Source: Streptomyces sp. S4.7
GTDB taxonomy: Bacteria; Actinomycetota; Actinomycetes; Streptomycetales; Streptomycetaceae
Assembly: GCF_010384365.1 (NCBI RefSeq)
Contig: NZ_CP048397.1
Span: 62,001 to 126,000, forward strand
Reading direction: 5' to 3'
DNA length: 64,000 nucleotides
Both the position numbers and the translations under genes were made by a program. The notes beneath the pieces are model-generated. The model did not search any database, was not told the origin of the DNA, and saw only the letters and a program-made list of their open reading frames with translations. Numbering within the stretch: the first letter of the stretch is position 1; each line of letters opens with the position of its first letter. Of this stretch, positions 7,886-17,991 are shown one piece after another.

Positions 7886-10800
7886 GTGGAGTTTCGGTTG
7901 CTGGGTGGTGTTGAGGCACGGTCGGACGCGGGCCCGGTGGAGCTCGGACCAGCCCGGCAGCGGACGGTGCTGGCAGCTCTGCTCGTGGACGCGAACCGGC
8001 CGGTGCCGGTGGATCAGTTGGCTGACCGGGTGTGGGCGGACGGGCCACCGCATCGAGCCACGCAGACCCTGTACGGCTATGTGTCCCGGTTGCGCCGCCT
8101 GCTGCCGGGGGTGATCGCCCGGGGGCCGGGCGGTTATGTGTGCACCGTCGACGAAGAGATGGTCGACGTGTACCGGTTCCACCGGCTGCTCGGGGCGGTC
8201 CGGCAGGCCGACGACGATGCGCGGGCGGTGGCGCTGTTCCAGAAGGCGCTGGCGCTGTGGCGCGGCGAGCCGTTCGCCGGGGCCGACACCCTCTGGTTCA
8301 ACACCGTCCGCGACACCCGCCAGAAGGAACGGTGGGCCGCCGAACTGGACTGCGCCGACCTGCGACTGCGGCTCGGTGAACACACCGCGCTGCTTGCCCT
8401 GCTCGCCGGGCACAGCACCGCCCATCCGCTGGACGAGCGGCTGGCCGCCCAGTACATGCTCGCCCTGTACCGCTGCGGCCGGCAGGCCGACGCCCTCGCC
8501 CACTACCGGCACCTTCGCGGCATCCTCCGGCACCGACCCCGGGCAGGCCCTTCAGCGCCTTCACCAAGCAATCCTCGCCGGGGACACGGAGCTGAGCCCC
8601 ACCGTGCGCCCGGGTCCCCGACCGGCAGCCGCACCTGCGCCCACGGCTGCGCCGACCACCGCCTCGCCCGGCGTGGGCACCGCCGGCGAACGCGCCGACC
8701 CGATGCCGTCCCACCTGCCCCTCGACGTCCGGGTTTTCGCCGGCCGGGACGCCGAGCTCGACGAGCTGGACGGCCTGCTGTCCGCCGGCTCACCCGCGGT
8801 CATCGCAACCCTGGCCGGCACCGCAGGGGTCGGCAAGACGGCGCTGGCGGTGCGGTGGGCGCACCGGATGCGTGACCGGTTCCCGGACGGCCAGCTCTAT
8901 GTGGACCTGCGTGGCTACGGCCCGGACGAGCCGGTGTCGGCAGCCGACGCGCTCGCCGGCTTCCTCCGCGCGCTCGGGTCGGACGGAGCCGCGCTCCCCG
9001 AGACCTCGCCGAGCGCACGGCCCGCTTCCGGTCCCTGCTCGGCCGGCGCCGGATGCTGGTCCTGCTGGACAACGCCCGTACCGCGGCTCAGGTGCGCCCG
9101 CTGCTGCCGGCCGGCATGTCCTGCTTCACCCTGGTGACCAGTCGTGACTCGCTGGCCGGGCTCGTCGCCAGGGAGGGCGCGCACCGCATCGGGCTCGACC
9201 GGCTGCCGCAAGCCGAGGCTGTCGGCCTGCTGCGCACGTTGCTCGGCGCGTCCGCCGACGCCGAACCGGCCGCGGTCGACTCCCTGGTCGAGCGGTGCGC
9301 AAGACTGCCGCTGGCACTGCGCATCGCGGCGGAACTGGTCCGTTCACGACCGGCCCATACCATCGGCGGCCTGGCCGACGAACTGACCGAGCAGGTCACC
9401 CTGGACCTGCTGGAGGTCGACGGAGACCCGCAGACGGCGGTGCGCGCAGTGTTCTCCTGGTCGTACCGGCAGCTTGACCCGCCCGTGGCGCGGGTCTTCC
9501 GGCTGCTCGGCGTGTATCCCGGACACGACACGGACGCCTACGCGGTGGCGACGATGACCGGGACCGGGCTGCGGGACACCCGCAGGGCGCTCGACGTGCT
9601 GGTCCGTGCCCACCTCGTTGAGCAGACTCCCGGCGGCCCCTACCAGCCGCACGACCTGCTGCGTGTCTATGCCGCCGAGCTTGCCGAGACCGCCGGCGAC
9701 AACACGGGACCGCTGACCCGGCTGTTCGACTACTACCTCGCCGCCGCGGCCGCCGCGATGGACACCATCGTCCCGCACGAGGCCGAACGCCGGCCCGATA
9801 TTCCCGCACCGGACGCCGGGACACCGACATTCGGCGACTACCACGCGGCGCTCGGTTGGCTGGACAGCGAGCGCACCAACCTGCTCGCCGCCACACAACA
9901 CGCCGAGCCGGACTACGTGATCAGGATGTCCGACACCGTGTGGCGCTACCTCAACATCGGCGGATACCACGACGACGCCATCGTGTTGCATACACGCGCA
10001 CTCCATGCCGCCGAAGCTCTGGGCGACGTCAAGGCCGAGGCCAACGCGCGGCGGGCATTCGGCGGCGCGGCACTGAGGACGGGAGTCGTGTTACCGGCGG
10101 TCGCTCACCTGGAGCGGGCTCTCGCCCTCTACCGGCAGGTCGGCGACCGGTCATTACAGGCAGCGACGCTGAACAACCTCGGCGTCGGGAACCGGCGGCG
10201 GTCGAACCTGGTCGCGGCGGCGGACTGCTTCCGCCAGGCTTTGACCCTCTACCAGGAGCTCAGCGACCAGCGCATGCGCGCGCCGGCCACGAACAACCTC
10301 GCACGTGTCCTGCACATCCTGGGCCGGTCCGACGAGGCGCTCGAACTGTTCGGGCAGGCTCTGGCCATCGCGCGGGAGAACGGGAGTTGAGGCAGCGAGG
10401 CGAGCACGCTGTGCGGTCTGGCGGACGCCAGCGCCGCGGCCGGTCGTCACCAAGAGGCGCTGGACTACGCGCATCGTGCCCTGACGAACGCGCGCAACGC
10501 CGGTCACCGCAGCCTCGAAGCCACCGCCATGCGGGCGCTCGGAGTCGTGCACCGCTGCCGGGGGGATCACGAGTCGGCGATACGCCACCTCGACACCGCA
10601 CTGCGGATCACCCAGCGCGTAGGCGATCTGGAGGAGGTCGTGGCGACGCTCAGCGCGCTGGCCGAGGCGCACGCCGCCGCGGGGAACCCAGGCGAGGCGC
10701 TCCGGCTCTACCAGGAGGCGTTGGCCGTGGATATCGGGAGCGGCCAACGCGACCTTCGGGCCCACGCGCTCGGGGGCATCGGTGACATCCACGCCGCACT

Positions 10801-11017
10801 CGGCGAGCACGGGTTGGCCCGCGATTTCTGGCAGCAGGCGCTGGTGATCCACCGGGAGCTGGGCATGCCGCAGGCCGACGGGGTGTCGGCGAGGGCCAAC
10901 GGGCACAGCCGCCCCTCGCCTCCTGCCGAACAGAGCCCGCGGAACCTGACACAGCCGGGCGGGACCCCAGCGGATCCGGACCACCTTGCAACGGCCGGCC
11001 ATCGGCTGCCTGAATAG
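7886..11017 (+). pseudogene. AfsR/SARP-like BTAD-NB-ARC-TPR regulator, broken in three places
   Basis: From GTG 7886 the product reads an OmpR-type winged helix (VEFRLLGGVEARSDAGPVEL, YGYVSRLRRLLPG), a BTAD domain, then an NB-ARC ATPase with P-loop TLAGTAGVGKTALAV and a later LVTSRDSL block. TPR repeats such as ATLNNLGVGNRRRSNLVAAA fill the C-terminus. This is the AfsR plan, about 1,040 residues. Three lesions interrupt it: a small frame-changing deletion near 8528 (IL ... GTDPGQALQ), a 1-base loss near 9001 (ALPE then DLAERTARF), and an in-frame TGA at 10388-10390 followed by uninterrupted TPR sequence. Each domain is well preserved, so decay is recent or some lesions are sequence errors. 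It would activate nearby secondary-metabolism genes if intact. Confidence 0.8.
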
Positions 11018-11739
11018 CTACGTCCTCGTCTGGCACCGCCTGCCCCACGGCATCGCGTCCTACCTCGGTGCGACCCCCCGGGAGTGGCCGTGCTCGCCCG
11101 ACCGACCGGCGGCGTCGAGGCGGAGCTCCGCAACGAGCGACGTCCGCGAGGCCGGGACAGACACGTTTCTGGCTCTCAGCGACATCGCCAGTGATCTCCC
11201 GCTGCCCGCAGCGGGAGAAACAGCCGATGACGCCGGCGACACGCTCGTCGGTGAGCTGTTCGTCCGCGGCTGGCGCGCGGCGTTGCAGAAACCCACTGCG
11301 GCTGGACGACCCGCGTCTGGGCGCATGGCTGGACTCCCCCGGTTGTCCGACGGACAGGTCCTGCCTCGGGCAGCGGCGGTGCTGTACGGCCGTCGCGGTC
11401 AGCACGGTGCGGCCGAACCGCTGGTGGGCTCCTCCGACAGCTCCGACCTGGGCAGGACGCGCCGCAGGCTGGTGGTCGACCTGCTGATTGCCGAGCAGAC
11501 GCTCTCCCCTGCGGAACACGGACTGACAGGCCCCGCAACGACGCCGGCGTCACGGCCGCGTGAGCATCGTCCCCTGGCGCCACCCAACCGCACAGCCCGT
11601 TTCCCATGCGGCGCAGACCAACGGACACAGCCGCTCGTCATGACCGACGATCAGGTGACCGCCCCGACGATCTCCTCGGTCGTTTCACAACTGGACGGGC
11701 CCGGTCATCAACACCACCTCAGCCACGCCGGCGCCCCGT
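11018..11739. other. Gap without a recognisable gene
   Basis: About 720 bases between the broken AfsR-like gene and the Pao operon. Several open frames exist on both strands, but none shows a family motif or a convincing ribosome-binding site. Short stretches (DDAGDTLVGELFVRGWRAAL on plus) could be gene debris. Confidence 0.4.
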
Positions 11740-12870
11740 TCAGGCTCTCGCCCCCGACAGGTCGCGGTGGATGGGCTCCGCCCGGCCGGTCAGCGGCAGG
11801 CCCGTGCCGCCCCGCCGGGCCGCGACGACCTCCGCCGCGATGGACAGGGCAGTTTCCTCGGGCGTACGGGCGCCGAGGTCCAGGCCGATGGGCGAACGCA
11901 GGCGGTTCAGCTCGCCCTCGCTCAGGCCCGCCTCTCGCAGGCGCCGTATCCGGTCCTCGTGGGTACGGCGTGAGCCCATCGCGCCGATGAACGCGATCGG
12001 CATCCGCAGCGCTTCCGTGAGCAGCGGCACGTCGAATCTGGCCTCGTGCGTGAGCACGCACACGACCGTCCGCGCGTCGGTAGGGGTGCGCCGCAGATAA
12101 CGGTGCGGCCAGTCGACGACGACCTCGTCGGCCTCGGGGAAACGGGCTTCGGTGGCGAAGACGGGCCGTGCGTCGCACACGGTCACGTGATGGCCCAGGA
12201 GCTTCCCCGCCCGCACCAGTGCCGCGGCGAAGTCGACCGCGCCGAAGACGATCATGCGGGGCGGCGGCGTGCTGGTCTCGACGAGCAGGGTAAGTCCGCC
12301 CGGGCAGTGCGACCCGTCCTCCGAGAGTGCGACGGCGCTGGTACGGCCGGCGTCCAGCAGGGCCCGGGCCTCGGCCATGGCGGTGCGGTCCAGTTCCGGG
12401 TGGCCTACGAGCGAGCCCTGATGGGTGCCGTCGGCCCGGACGAGCAGGGCCCGGCCGAGCAGTTCCTCCGGGCCGCGTACCACCCGGGCCAGGGCAGCCG
12501 ACTCGCCGGCGGCCGCCGCGGACAGCGCGGACCGCAGCACCGCCCGCTCCGGCGAGTGGGCGCGGACCGGCGTGACCATCACGTCGATGGTCCCACCGCA
12601 GGTGAGCCCGACCGCGAAGGCGTCCTCGTCGCTGTAGCCGAACCGTTCGCGCACGGACCGGCCGTCCTGGAGTGCCCGCTCGCACCGTTCGTAGACCGCG
12701 CCCTCCACGCAGCCACCGGACACCGAGCCGATCGCTGTGCCCTCGCTGTCGACGGCGAGGGCGGCTCCGGGTCCGCGCGGCGCACTGCCGCCGACGGAGA
12801 CGACGGTGGCGACGGCGAACTCCCGGCCCTCCTCCGTCCAGCGGTGCAGCTCGCCGGCGATGTCAAGCAT
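11740..12870 (-). CDS. XdhC/PaoD-family molybdenum cofactor insertion chaperone
   Basis: The ATG at 12870 has GGAGGA upstream and overlaps the end of the large subunit by 8 bases. It is a 376-aa protein. Residues 1-120 form the XdhC N-domain with conserved GGSAPRGPGAALAV and GSVSGGCVEGAVYE, whose cysteine is thought to contact the sulfurated cofactor. Residues about 190-340 form a Rossmann-like XdhC C-domain (RMIVFGAVDFAAALVRAG, then VCVLTHEARFDVPLL and AFIGAMGSRRTHEDR). PaoD/XdhC proteins bind the Mo cofactor, protect its terminal sulfur and deliver it to the apoenzyme. Position as the fourth gene after the three structural subunits fits the paoABCD order. Confidence 0.9.
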   Translation of the reverse strand: MLDIAGELHRWTEEGREFAVATVVSVGGSAPRGPGAALAVDSEGTAIGSVSGGCVEGAVYERCERALQDGRSVRERFGYSDEDAFAVGLTCGGTIDVMVTPVRAHSPERAVLRSALSAAAAGESAALARVVRGPEELLGRALLVRADGTHQGSLVGHPELDRTAMAEARALLDAGRTSAVALSEDGSHCPGGLTLLVETSTPPPRMIVFGAVDFAAALVRAGKLLGHHVTVCDARPVFATEARFPEADEVVVDWPHRYLRRTPTDARTVVCVLTHEARFDVPLLTEALRMPIAFIGAMGSRRTHEDRIRRLREAGLSEGELNRLRSPIGLDLGARTPEETALSIAAEVVAARRGGTGLPLTGRAEPIHRDLSGARA

Positions 12871-15034
12871 GCGCGGCTCCTCCGCCCTCCGGGGGCGCCC
12901 CGGCCGGGCCCCGCATGGCGGCTGTGAGTACGCGGTCGGGGCGGATCGGCAGGTTCCGGTGACGTACGCCGGTGGCGTGCCAGACCGCGTTGGCGACAGC
13001 CGCCGCCGCACCCACGATGCCGATCTCACCGATGCCCTTGATGCCGACCGGGTCGTCCGGGTCGTGGTCGTCCACCCAGTCCGCCTCGATGTCCGGGACA
13101 TCGGCGTGCGTCGCGACGTGGTAGCCGGCGAGGTCGGGGGCGTAGAGGCGGCCGGTGTTCCGGTCGCGTACCGCCTCCTCGTGCAGCGCCATGGAGATGC
13201 CCCAGGTCATGCCGCCGACGAGCTGGCTTCGGGCGGTGAGCGGATTGACGATCCGGCCGGCGGCGAAGATGCCCAGCATGCGGCGTACCCGGATCTCTCC
13301 AGTGGTGACATCCACGGCGACCTCGGCGAACTGGGCACCGAAGGAGTGTCGTTCCTTCTGCGCGAGGGCACGGACAGCCTCGGTGGTGTCGGACCGGACG
13401 GTCAGCCCCTCCGGGGGGATGACCGGGGTCAACGCCAGCCGCTCCCGCACCTCGGCCGCCGCGGCCGTGACCGCCCAGGCCCACGAGCGGGTGCCCATCG
13501 AGCCGCCGGCGATCATCGCGGGGCCGAAGTCGCTGTGCCCGATACGGACTTGGACGTGTTCGGGCGCGGTTTCCAGCGCATCGGCGGCGATCAGGGTGAG
13601 AGCGGTGCGGGCGCCGGTGCCGATGTCGGCGGCGGCGATCCGTACGGTGAAGGAACCGTCCGCCCCAGCCGTCGCCAGGGCCGTGGAGGGCGCGGCCCCG
13701 GCGCCGAAGGACGCCGCCGCCGTGCCGGTGCCAAGGAGCCAGCGTCCGTCCTGGCGCACGCCGGGACGCGGGTCGCGGTCCGACCAGCCGAATCTGCGGG
13801 CGCCCTCGCGGAAGCAGGCCGACAGGTTCCGGCTGCTGAACGCGAGCCCGGAGACGGGGCCGGTCTCCGGCTCGTTACGCAGGCGCAGCTCGATGGGGTC
13901 GACACCGCACCGTTGCGCGAGTTCGTCGAGGGCCGCCTCGATCGCGAACGATCCCGGGGCCTCGCCCGGTGCGCGCATCCAGGTCGGGGACGGCACGTCG
14001 AGCCGTACGACGTGGTTGGCCGTGCGGTGTGCGTCGGCGTCGTACATCACCCGGGCGACGCCGGCACCGGGCTCAACGAACTCGTGCACGGTCGACGTCT
14101 GGTTCAGCGAGAGGTGTTCCAGGGCGCGCAGCCGGCCGTCGGGGTCGGCGCCGAGCCTGACGCGCTGCGTCGTGGGGCTGCGGTAGCCGGCCAGCGAGAA
14201 CATCTGACGTCGGGTCATGACGACCCGTACGGGGCGTTGCAGGGCGGTGGCGGCCATCACGGCGGACACCTGGTGGGCGCGCAGGCCCTTGCTGCCGAAG
14301 CCGCCGCCGATGTGCTCGGAGCGCACCCGCACCGAGGATTCGTCGAGCGAGAACATCTTGGCCAGCTCGCCGTGGATCCAGGTGGTGCCCTGGTTGGAGT
14401 CGACGACCTCCAGCCGGTCGCCGTCCCACAGTGCGGTCGCCGCGTGCGGCTCGATCATGCTGTGGTGTTCTTCGGGGGTGGAGTACCGGGCGTCCACGAC
14501 GACTGCGGACGCGGTGAGCTGGGCCGCCAGATCGCCCTTCTCCGTCTCCGCAGGCATGTGTCCCTGGGCGGGGTAGGCGCCGGGGTGGTCGGCGACGAGC
14601 TCGGTGTCGTGCGGCTCCTCGTCGTAGGTGACGACAAGCGCTTCGGCGGCCTCCCTGGCTTCCTCGGGTGTCGTGGCGACGACCAGCGCGACCGGCCAGC
14701 CGGCGTACGGCACCCGATCACCCTGGAAGACGGCGGCGGTCGGGTCCGGCGGAACGCCGAGCAGGCCGACGTAATCGGTGTTCAGGCGTGGGGCGTTGCC
14801 GTGGTGCAGAACGGTGAGGACGCCCGGCATGCCGAGGGCCGGGGCGGTCTCGACCGAGCGTATTCGGCCGCGGGTGATGGTGGACAGGACCAGCCAGCCG
14901 TGGGCCAGGTCGGCGAAGGGGATCTCTCCCGCGAAGCGGGCAGCGCCGGTGACTTTTGCGCGGCCCTCGACGCGGGTGTGCGCGACGCCGACGGCCTGTC
15001 GCAGCGCCGCGGCTCCTGGCGTGGTGAGCGTCAT
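12863..15034 (-). CDS. paoC: Molybdenum hydroxylase large subunit (PaoC/YagR-like)
   Basis: The 723-aa catalytic subunit binds the molybdopterin cofactor and hydroxylates aldehydes or related carbonyl compounds. Visible landmarks are GVAHTRVEGRAKVTGAARFA at the N-terminus, HIGGGFGSKG (Mo-cofactor binding), WMRAPGEAPGSFAIE, and the C-terminal GIKGIGEIGIVGAA whose Glu (about residue 670) is the general base of the xanthine oxidase family. The ATG overlaps the stop of the FAD subunit by ATGA. The length matches periplasmic aldehyde oxidoreductase PaoC (about 730). The symbol is by similarity of architecture; the substrate is not established. Confidence 0.9.
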   Translation of the reverse strand: MTLTTPGAAALRQAVGVAHTRVEGRAKVTGAARFAGEIPFADLAHGWLVLSTITRGRIRSVETAPALGMPGVLTVLHHGNAPRLNTDYVGLLGVPPDPTAAVFQGDRVPYAGWPVALVVATTPEEAREAAEALVVTYDEEPHDTELVADHPGAYPAQGHMPAETEKGDLAAQLTASAVVVDARYSTPEEHHSMIEPHAATALWDGDRLEVVDSNQGTTWIHGELAKMFSLDESSVRVRSEHIGGGFGSKGLRAHQVSAVMAATALQRPVRVVMTRRQMFSLAGYRSPTTQRVRLGADPDGRLRALEHLSLNQTSTVHEFVEPGAGVARVMYDADAHRTANHVVRLDVPSPTWMRAPGEAPGSFAIEAALDELAQRCGVDPIELRLRNEPETGPVSGLAFSSRNLSACFREGARRFGWSDRDPRPGVRQDGRWLLGTGTAAASFGAGAAPSTALATAGADGSFTVRIAAADIGTGARTALTLIAADALETAPEHVQVRIGHSDFGPAMIAGGSMGTRSWAWAVTAAAAEVRERLALTPVIPPEGLTVRSDTTEAVRALAQKERHSFGAQFAEVAVDVTTGEIRVRRMLGIFAAGRIVNPLTARSQLVGGMTWGISMALHEEAVRDRNTGRLYAPDLAGYHVATHADVPDIEADWVDDHDPDDPVGIKGIGEIGIVGAAAAVANAVWHATGVRHRNLPIRPDRVLTAAMRGPAGAPPEGGGAAHA

Positions 15035-16023
15035 CGGACGTCCCCCTCGGCGAGTTCGGTCAGGACGGAGACCACGAGGTTGCGTATGAGGGTCACCTTG
15101 TATCCGTTGTCGGGCAGTGGTCTGGCGGCCGCGAGTTCGGCGTCCGCGGCGGCCGCGAAGGTCTCGCTGTCGGCGGGGGCCCCGGTCAGGACGGCTTCGG
15201 CCGCGCGGGCGCGCCAGGGCCGGGATGCGACGGCCCCGAAGGCCAGACGTGCTTCGCGTACGCGGCCGTCATCGATGTCGAGTGCGGCGGCGACCGAGCC
15301 GATGGCGAAGGCGTACGAGGCGCGTTCGCGCACCTTGCGGTAGCGGGAGCGGGCGGCGACCGGAGCCGGCGGCAGGCTGACGTGGGTGATCAACGCGCCG
15401 GGGGGCAGGGTGGTCTCCCGGTGCGGGGTGTCGCCGACGGGAAGGTAGAAGTCGGTGAACGGTATCTCGCCCGGCCCGTCGGGGGTCTCGTAGGAGACCA
15501 CGGCGTCGAACGCTGTCAGTGCCACGCCCATGTCGGAGGGGTGGACCGCCACGCAGTGGTCGGAGGCGCCGAGGACGGCGTGATTGTGGTGCTCGCCGTT
15601 GATGGCGGGGCAACCGCTGCCCGGGGCACGCTTGTTGCAGGGTTTGCTCACGTCGGAGAAGTAGCCGCAGCGGGTGCGCTGGAGCAGGTTGCCGCCGGCG
15701 GTGGCCATGTTGCGCAGTTGCCCGGAGGCGCCGGCCAGTACGGCCTGGGTCAACGCCGGGTAGCTGCGGCGGACTTCGGGGTGGGCAGCGAGATCGCTGT
15801 TGGTGACGGTCGCTCCGATACGCAGACCACCGTCCGCGGTGCGCTCGACCTGGTCGAGCGGGAGTTCACGGACATCGACCAGCCGGGCGGGGCGTTCGAC
15901 GCCGGTCTTCATCAGGTCGACGAGGTTGGTACCGCCGCCGAGGAACCGCGCGTCCGGGGCGGCGGCGAGGAGGGCGAGCGCACCGGCGACGTCATGGGCG
16001 CGCTGATAGCCGAACTCCCTCAT
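15031..16023 (-). CDS. paoB: Molybdenum hydroxylase FAD subunit with extra iron-sulfur site (PaoB-like)
   Basis: The 330-aa FAD_binding_5/CO_deh_flav_C protein passes electrons from the 2Fe-2S subunit to the final acceptor. The FAD pyrophosphate motif is seen as ARFLGGGTNLVDLMK (residues 25-39) and ATAGGNLLQ (107-115). An insertion carries four cysteines (C119, C129, C138, C157), as in PaoB, where they hold a 4Fe-4S cluster that ordinary xanthine dehydrogenases lack. This supports the Pao-type assignment over plain xdh. The ATG overlaps the iron-sulfur gene stop by ATGA, so subunits are co-translated. Confidence 0.9.
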   Translation of the reverse strand: MREFGYQRAHDVAGALALLAAAPDARFLGGGTNLVDLMKTGVERPARLVDVRELPLDQVERTADGGLRIGATVTNSDLAAHPEVRRSYPALTQAVLAGASGQLRNMATAGGNLLQRTRCGYFSDVSKPCNKRAPGSGCPAINGEHHNHAVLGASDHCVAVHPSDMGVALTAFDAVVSYETPDGPGEIPFTDFYLPVGDTPHRETTLPPGALITHVSLPPAPVAARSRYRKVRERASYAFAIGSVAAALDIDDGRVREARLAFGAVASRPWRARAAEAVLTGAPADSETFAAAADAELAAARPLPDNGYKVTLIRNLVVSVLTELAEGDVR

Positions 16024-16598
16024 GCGACTGCCTCCTTCGCGGCTGCCGTCCGCTCCTCTTCGTAGGCCTCGGCCGCACGGGTGACGGCCTGGACGATCGA
16101 GACGTAGGCGCCGCAGCGGCACAGATTCCCGCTCATCCGCTCGCGGATCTCGGCCGGTGTGAGTGGTGGCGGCCCCGCCTCGGGACCCACGTCGTCGGTG
16201 ACGGCGCTCGGCCAGCCGGCCGCGTGTTCCTCGATGACGGCGATGGCGGAGCAGATCTGTCCCGGGGTGCAGTAGCCGCACTGGTAACCGTCGAGGTCGA
16301 GGAAGGCCTGCTGGACGGGGTGCAGCTCGCCTTCCTCGGCCACTCCTTCGACGGTCGTGATCTCGCGCCCCTCGGCCGCGACCGCGAGGCTCAGGCAGGA
16401 CACGACGCGACGCCCGTCGACCAGGACGGTGCAGGCGCCGCACTGGCCTTGGTCACAGCCCTTCTTGGTGCCGATGAGATCGAGCCGCTCGCGCAGGGCG
16501 TCGAGCAGGGTGGTGCGGTGGTCGATGGACAGATGATGCTTCTCGCCGTTGATGTTCAGGATGATCGCACTGGAAGTCGACGAGGGAGCTGGGGCCAT
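16020..16598 (-). CDS. paoA: Molybdenum hydroxylase 2Fe-2S subunit (PaoA-like)
   Basis: This 192-aa protein is the first gene of the operon. The plant-type ferredoxin cluster is bound by C48, C53, C56 and C68 in GCDQGQCGACTVLVDG and the following VVSC. The second cluster is bound by C107, C110, C160 and C162 (QCGYCTPGQ and NLCRCGAY). The E. coli protein carries a Tat signal; here the N-terminus (MAPAPSSTSSAIILNINGEK) has no twin-arginine motif, so the enzyme is probably cytoplasmic. The promoter must lie in 16599-16860, which also holds a strong operator shared with a divergent tetR gene. Confidence 0.9.
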   Translation of the reverse strand: MAPAPSSTSSAIILNINGEKHHLSIDHRTTLLDALRERLDLIGTKKGCDQGQCGACTVLVDGRRVVSCLSLAVAAEGREITTVEGVAEEGELHPVQQAFLDLDGYQCGYCTPGQICSAIAVIEEHAAGWPSAVTDDVGPEAGPPPLTPAEIRERMSGNLCRCGAYVSIVQAVTRAAEAYEEERTAAAKEAVA

Positions 16599-16768
16599 GA
16601 TCAGCCTTCTCTGTGTCTGTTGACAGGAATCGGGCCGTGGTCAGCGGTCAGGTTTCGGTGGTAGCGGGATAGGGGCCGCCGGCAACAACGGAGAGTCGGG
16701 GGTGGGGCATGACGTGAAGGCTCGTCAGGAGGCTGCGGCTCGGCGGCGGCCAGCACTAAGATGGGAGC

Positions 16769-16820
16769 TAACCGGACTGCTGTCCACTCACACCGAACGT
16801 AACGGACAGCTGTCCGGTTA
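16769..16820. promoter_or_regulatory. Long inverted-repeat operator between Pao operon and tetR
   Basis: TAACCGGACTGCTGTCC (16769-16785) and GGACAGCTGTCCGGTTA (16804-16820) are inverted copies matching at 16 of 17 bases, with an 18-base spacer. The right arm itself contains the perfect palindrome GGACAGCTGTCC. This is probably the operator bound by the TetR encoded 40 bases downstream, controlling both directions. Confidence 0.75.
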
Positions 16821-16860
16821 ACAAGGACGGGATTCGGCCACGAACCCGTAAGGAGGACGC

Positions 16861-17457
16861 GTGCCCCACTCGAAGAAGGACACCCCCCTGCGTTCGGACG
16901 CACAGCGCAACCGCGAACGCATCCTGCAGGTCGCCATGGCCGAACTGACACGGCAGGCGGACGTCCCGCTGAGCACGATCGCCAAGAAGGCCGGCGTCGG
17001 CCAGGGCACGTTCTACCGCAACTTCCCCCACCGCGAGGCCCTCGTCCTGGAGCTCTACCGCCACGAGATGCAGCAGGCCGCCGACGCGGCAGCCGACCTG
17101 CTGGACACACACGCACCCGAACAGGCCCTGCGTGAGTGGATGAACCGCCTCGCGGGGTTCGCCATGACCAAGGCCGGTCTGGCGGACGCGATCCGACTGG
17201 TCACCAGCACGCCGGGCGGCCCCGCCAAACCGGGCCCCACCCCGGTGATGGACGCTGCCGGAATCCTGCTCCGCGCCAACGAGAAGGCCGGCACCATCCG
17301 CCACGGAGTGACCCCGGACGATTTCTTCCTGGCCATCGCGGGTCTCTGGCAGATCGATCCGCACGAGGACTGGCAGCCGAGATCCACCCGGCTCCTGGAC
17401 ATCGTCATGGACGGACTGCGCGCGGGGGCGCCCGGGCCCGGCGCCCCAACCACCTGA
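16861..17457 (+). CDS. TetR-family repressor of the Pao-type operon
   Basis: GTG 16861 has AGGAGG a few bases upstream. The 198-aa protein has a textbook TetR helix-turn-helix: RSDAQRNRERILQVAMAELT, VPLSTIAKKAGVGQGTFYRN, FPHREALVLELY. The C-terminal domain (WMNRLAGFAMTKAGLADAI, DDFFLAIAGLWQID) resembles the SCO/YbiH-like class often annotated as regulators of oxidoreductases. It is divergent from paoA across the 17-bp inverted repeat, so it most likely represses the molybdenum hydroxylase until an aldehyde or aromatic inducer binds. Confidence 0.88.
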   Translation: MPHSKKDTPLRSDAQRNRERILQVAMAELTRQADVPLSTIAKKAGVGQGTFYRNFPHREALVLELYRHEMQQAADAAADLLDTHAPEQALREWMNRLAGFAMTKAGLADAIRLVTSTPGGPAKPGPTPVMDAAGILLRANEKAGTIRHGVTPDDFFLAIAGLWQIDPHEDWQPRSTRLLDIVMDGLRAGAPGPGAPTT

Positions 17458-17991
17458 ACACGCCCCAGAACCACCGCAGATGCTGTACCGGGATCACGTC
17501 GCCCTGCCGAACGCGCAACGACGAACACTCCGGCCCCACTCCGGCCGGCGCTCCACACGGACCTGCGTCCACGCCGCATCCAGCCACCGCCGGCACCGTT
17601 CACACCCTCACCCCGCCGACCCCGCCCCGCACGCACGTGCCAGTCGTGGTCCCCGCCTGTGGCTGACGGAACCGGCAGCCACACCGACAACTGCTCCAAC
17701 GGCAGCGCCGCCGGCCACCCCGATCTGCTGCCGACCTGGCGACCTGCCGCCCTGGCGAGCAAAGACATCCGCCAACGCGAACCCGCTCCCTCACCCTCCG
17801 CTCGATCCACATCGCACAGAAACCCGTACCGACCCGAGCCCGTGATACCTCCCGCCACGCCGGCCCTGGGTCCGGACACCGCCACGTACTGGTGAAAGCG
17901 GCCGCGCCGTCCGTCGGTCGCGGTCGTGCGAGGTATTGATCCTCCCGGGCGAGCACCGCGCGAGTGCCCCATGGCACGAGGGGTGAGAACG
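17458..17991. other. Gap upstream of the cytochrome b gene
   Basis: This gap holds Pro/Arg-rich open frames on both strands but no recognisable domain. The last ~100 bases presumably contain the qcrB promoter; a GAGGGGTGAG ribosome-binding site lies just before 17992. Confidence 0.4.

Noticed and set aside
7886..11017. Programmed frameshifting in the AfsR-like gene
   Set aside because: No slippery heptamer or pseudoknot was seen at 8528 or 9001, and an unrelated TGA lies further on; deletion or error is simpler.
3148..11017. A terpene biosynthetic gene cluster around the prenyltransferase
   Set aside because: No terpene cyclase, P450 or other tailoring enzyme apart from the DUF2236 protein; the neighbours have their own regulators.
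11018..11739. Additional regulator or transposase gene in this gap
   Set aside because: Frames were read on both strands; none gives a family motif, so no gene is reported.
12737..15343. 868-codon plus-strand open frame over the molybdenum hydroxylase genes
   Set aside because: Antisense shadow. It is Gly/Arg-rich with no domain, while the minus strand encodes PaoC with catalytic motifs.
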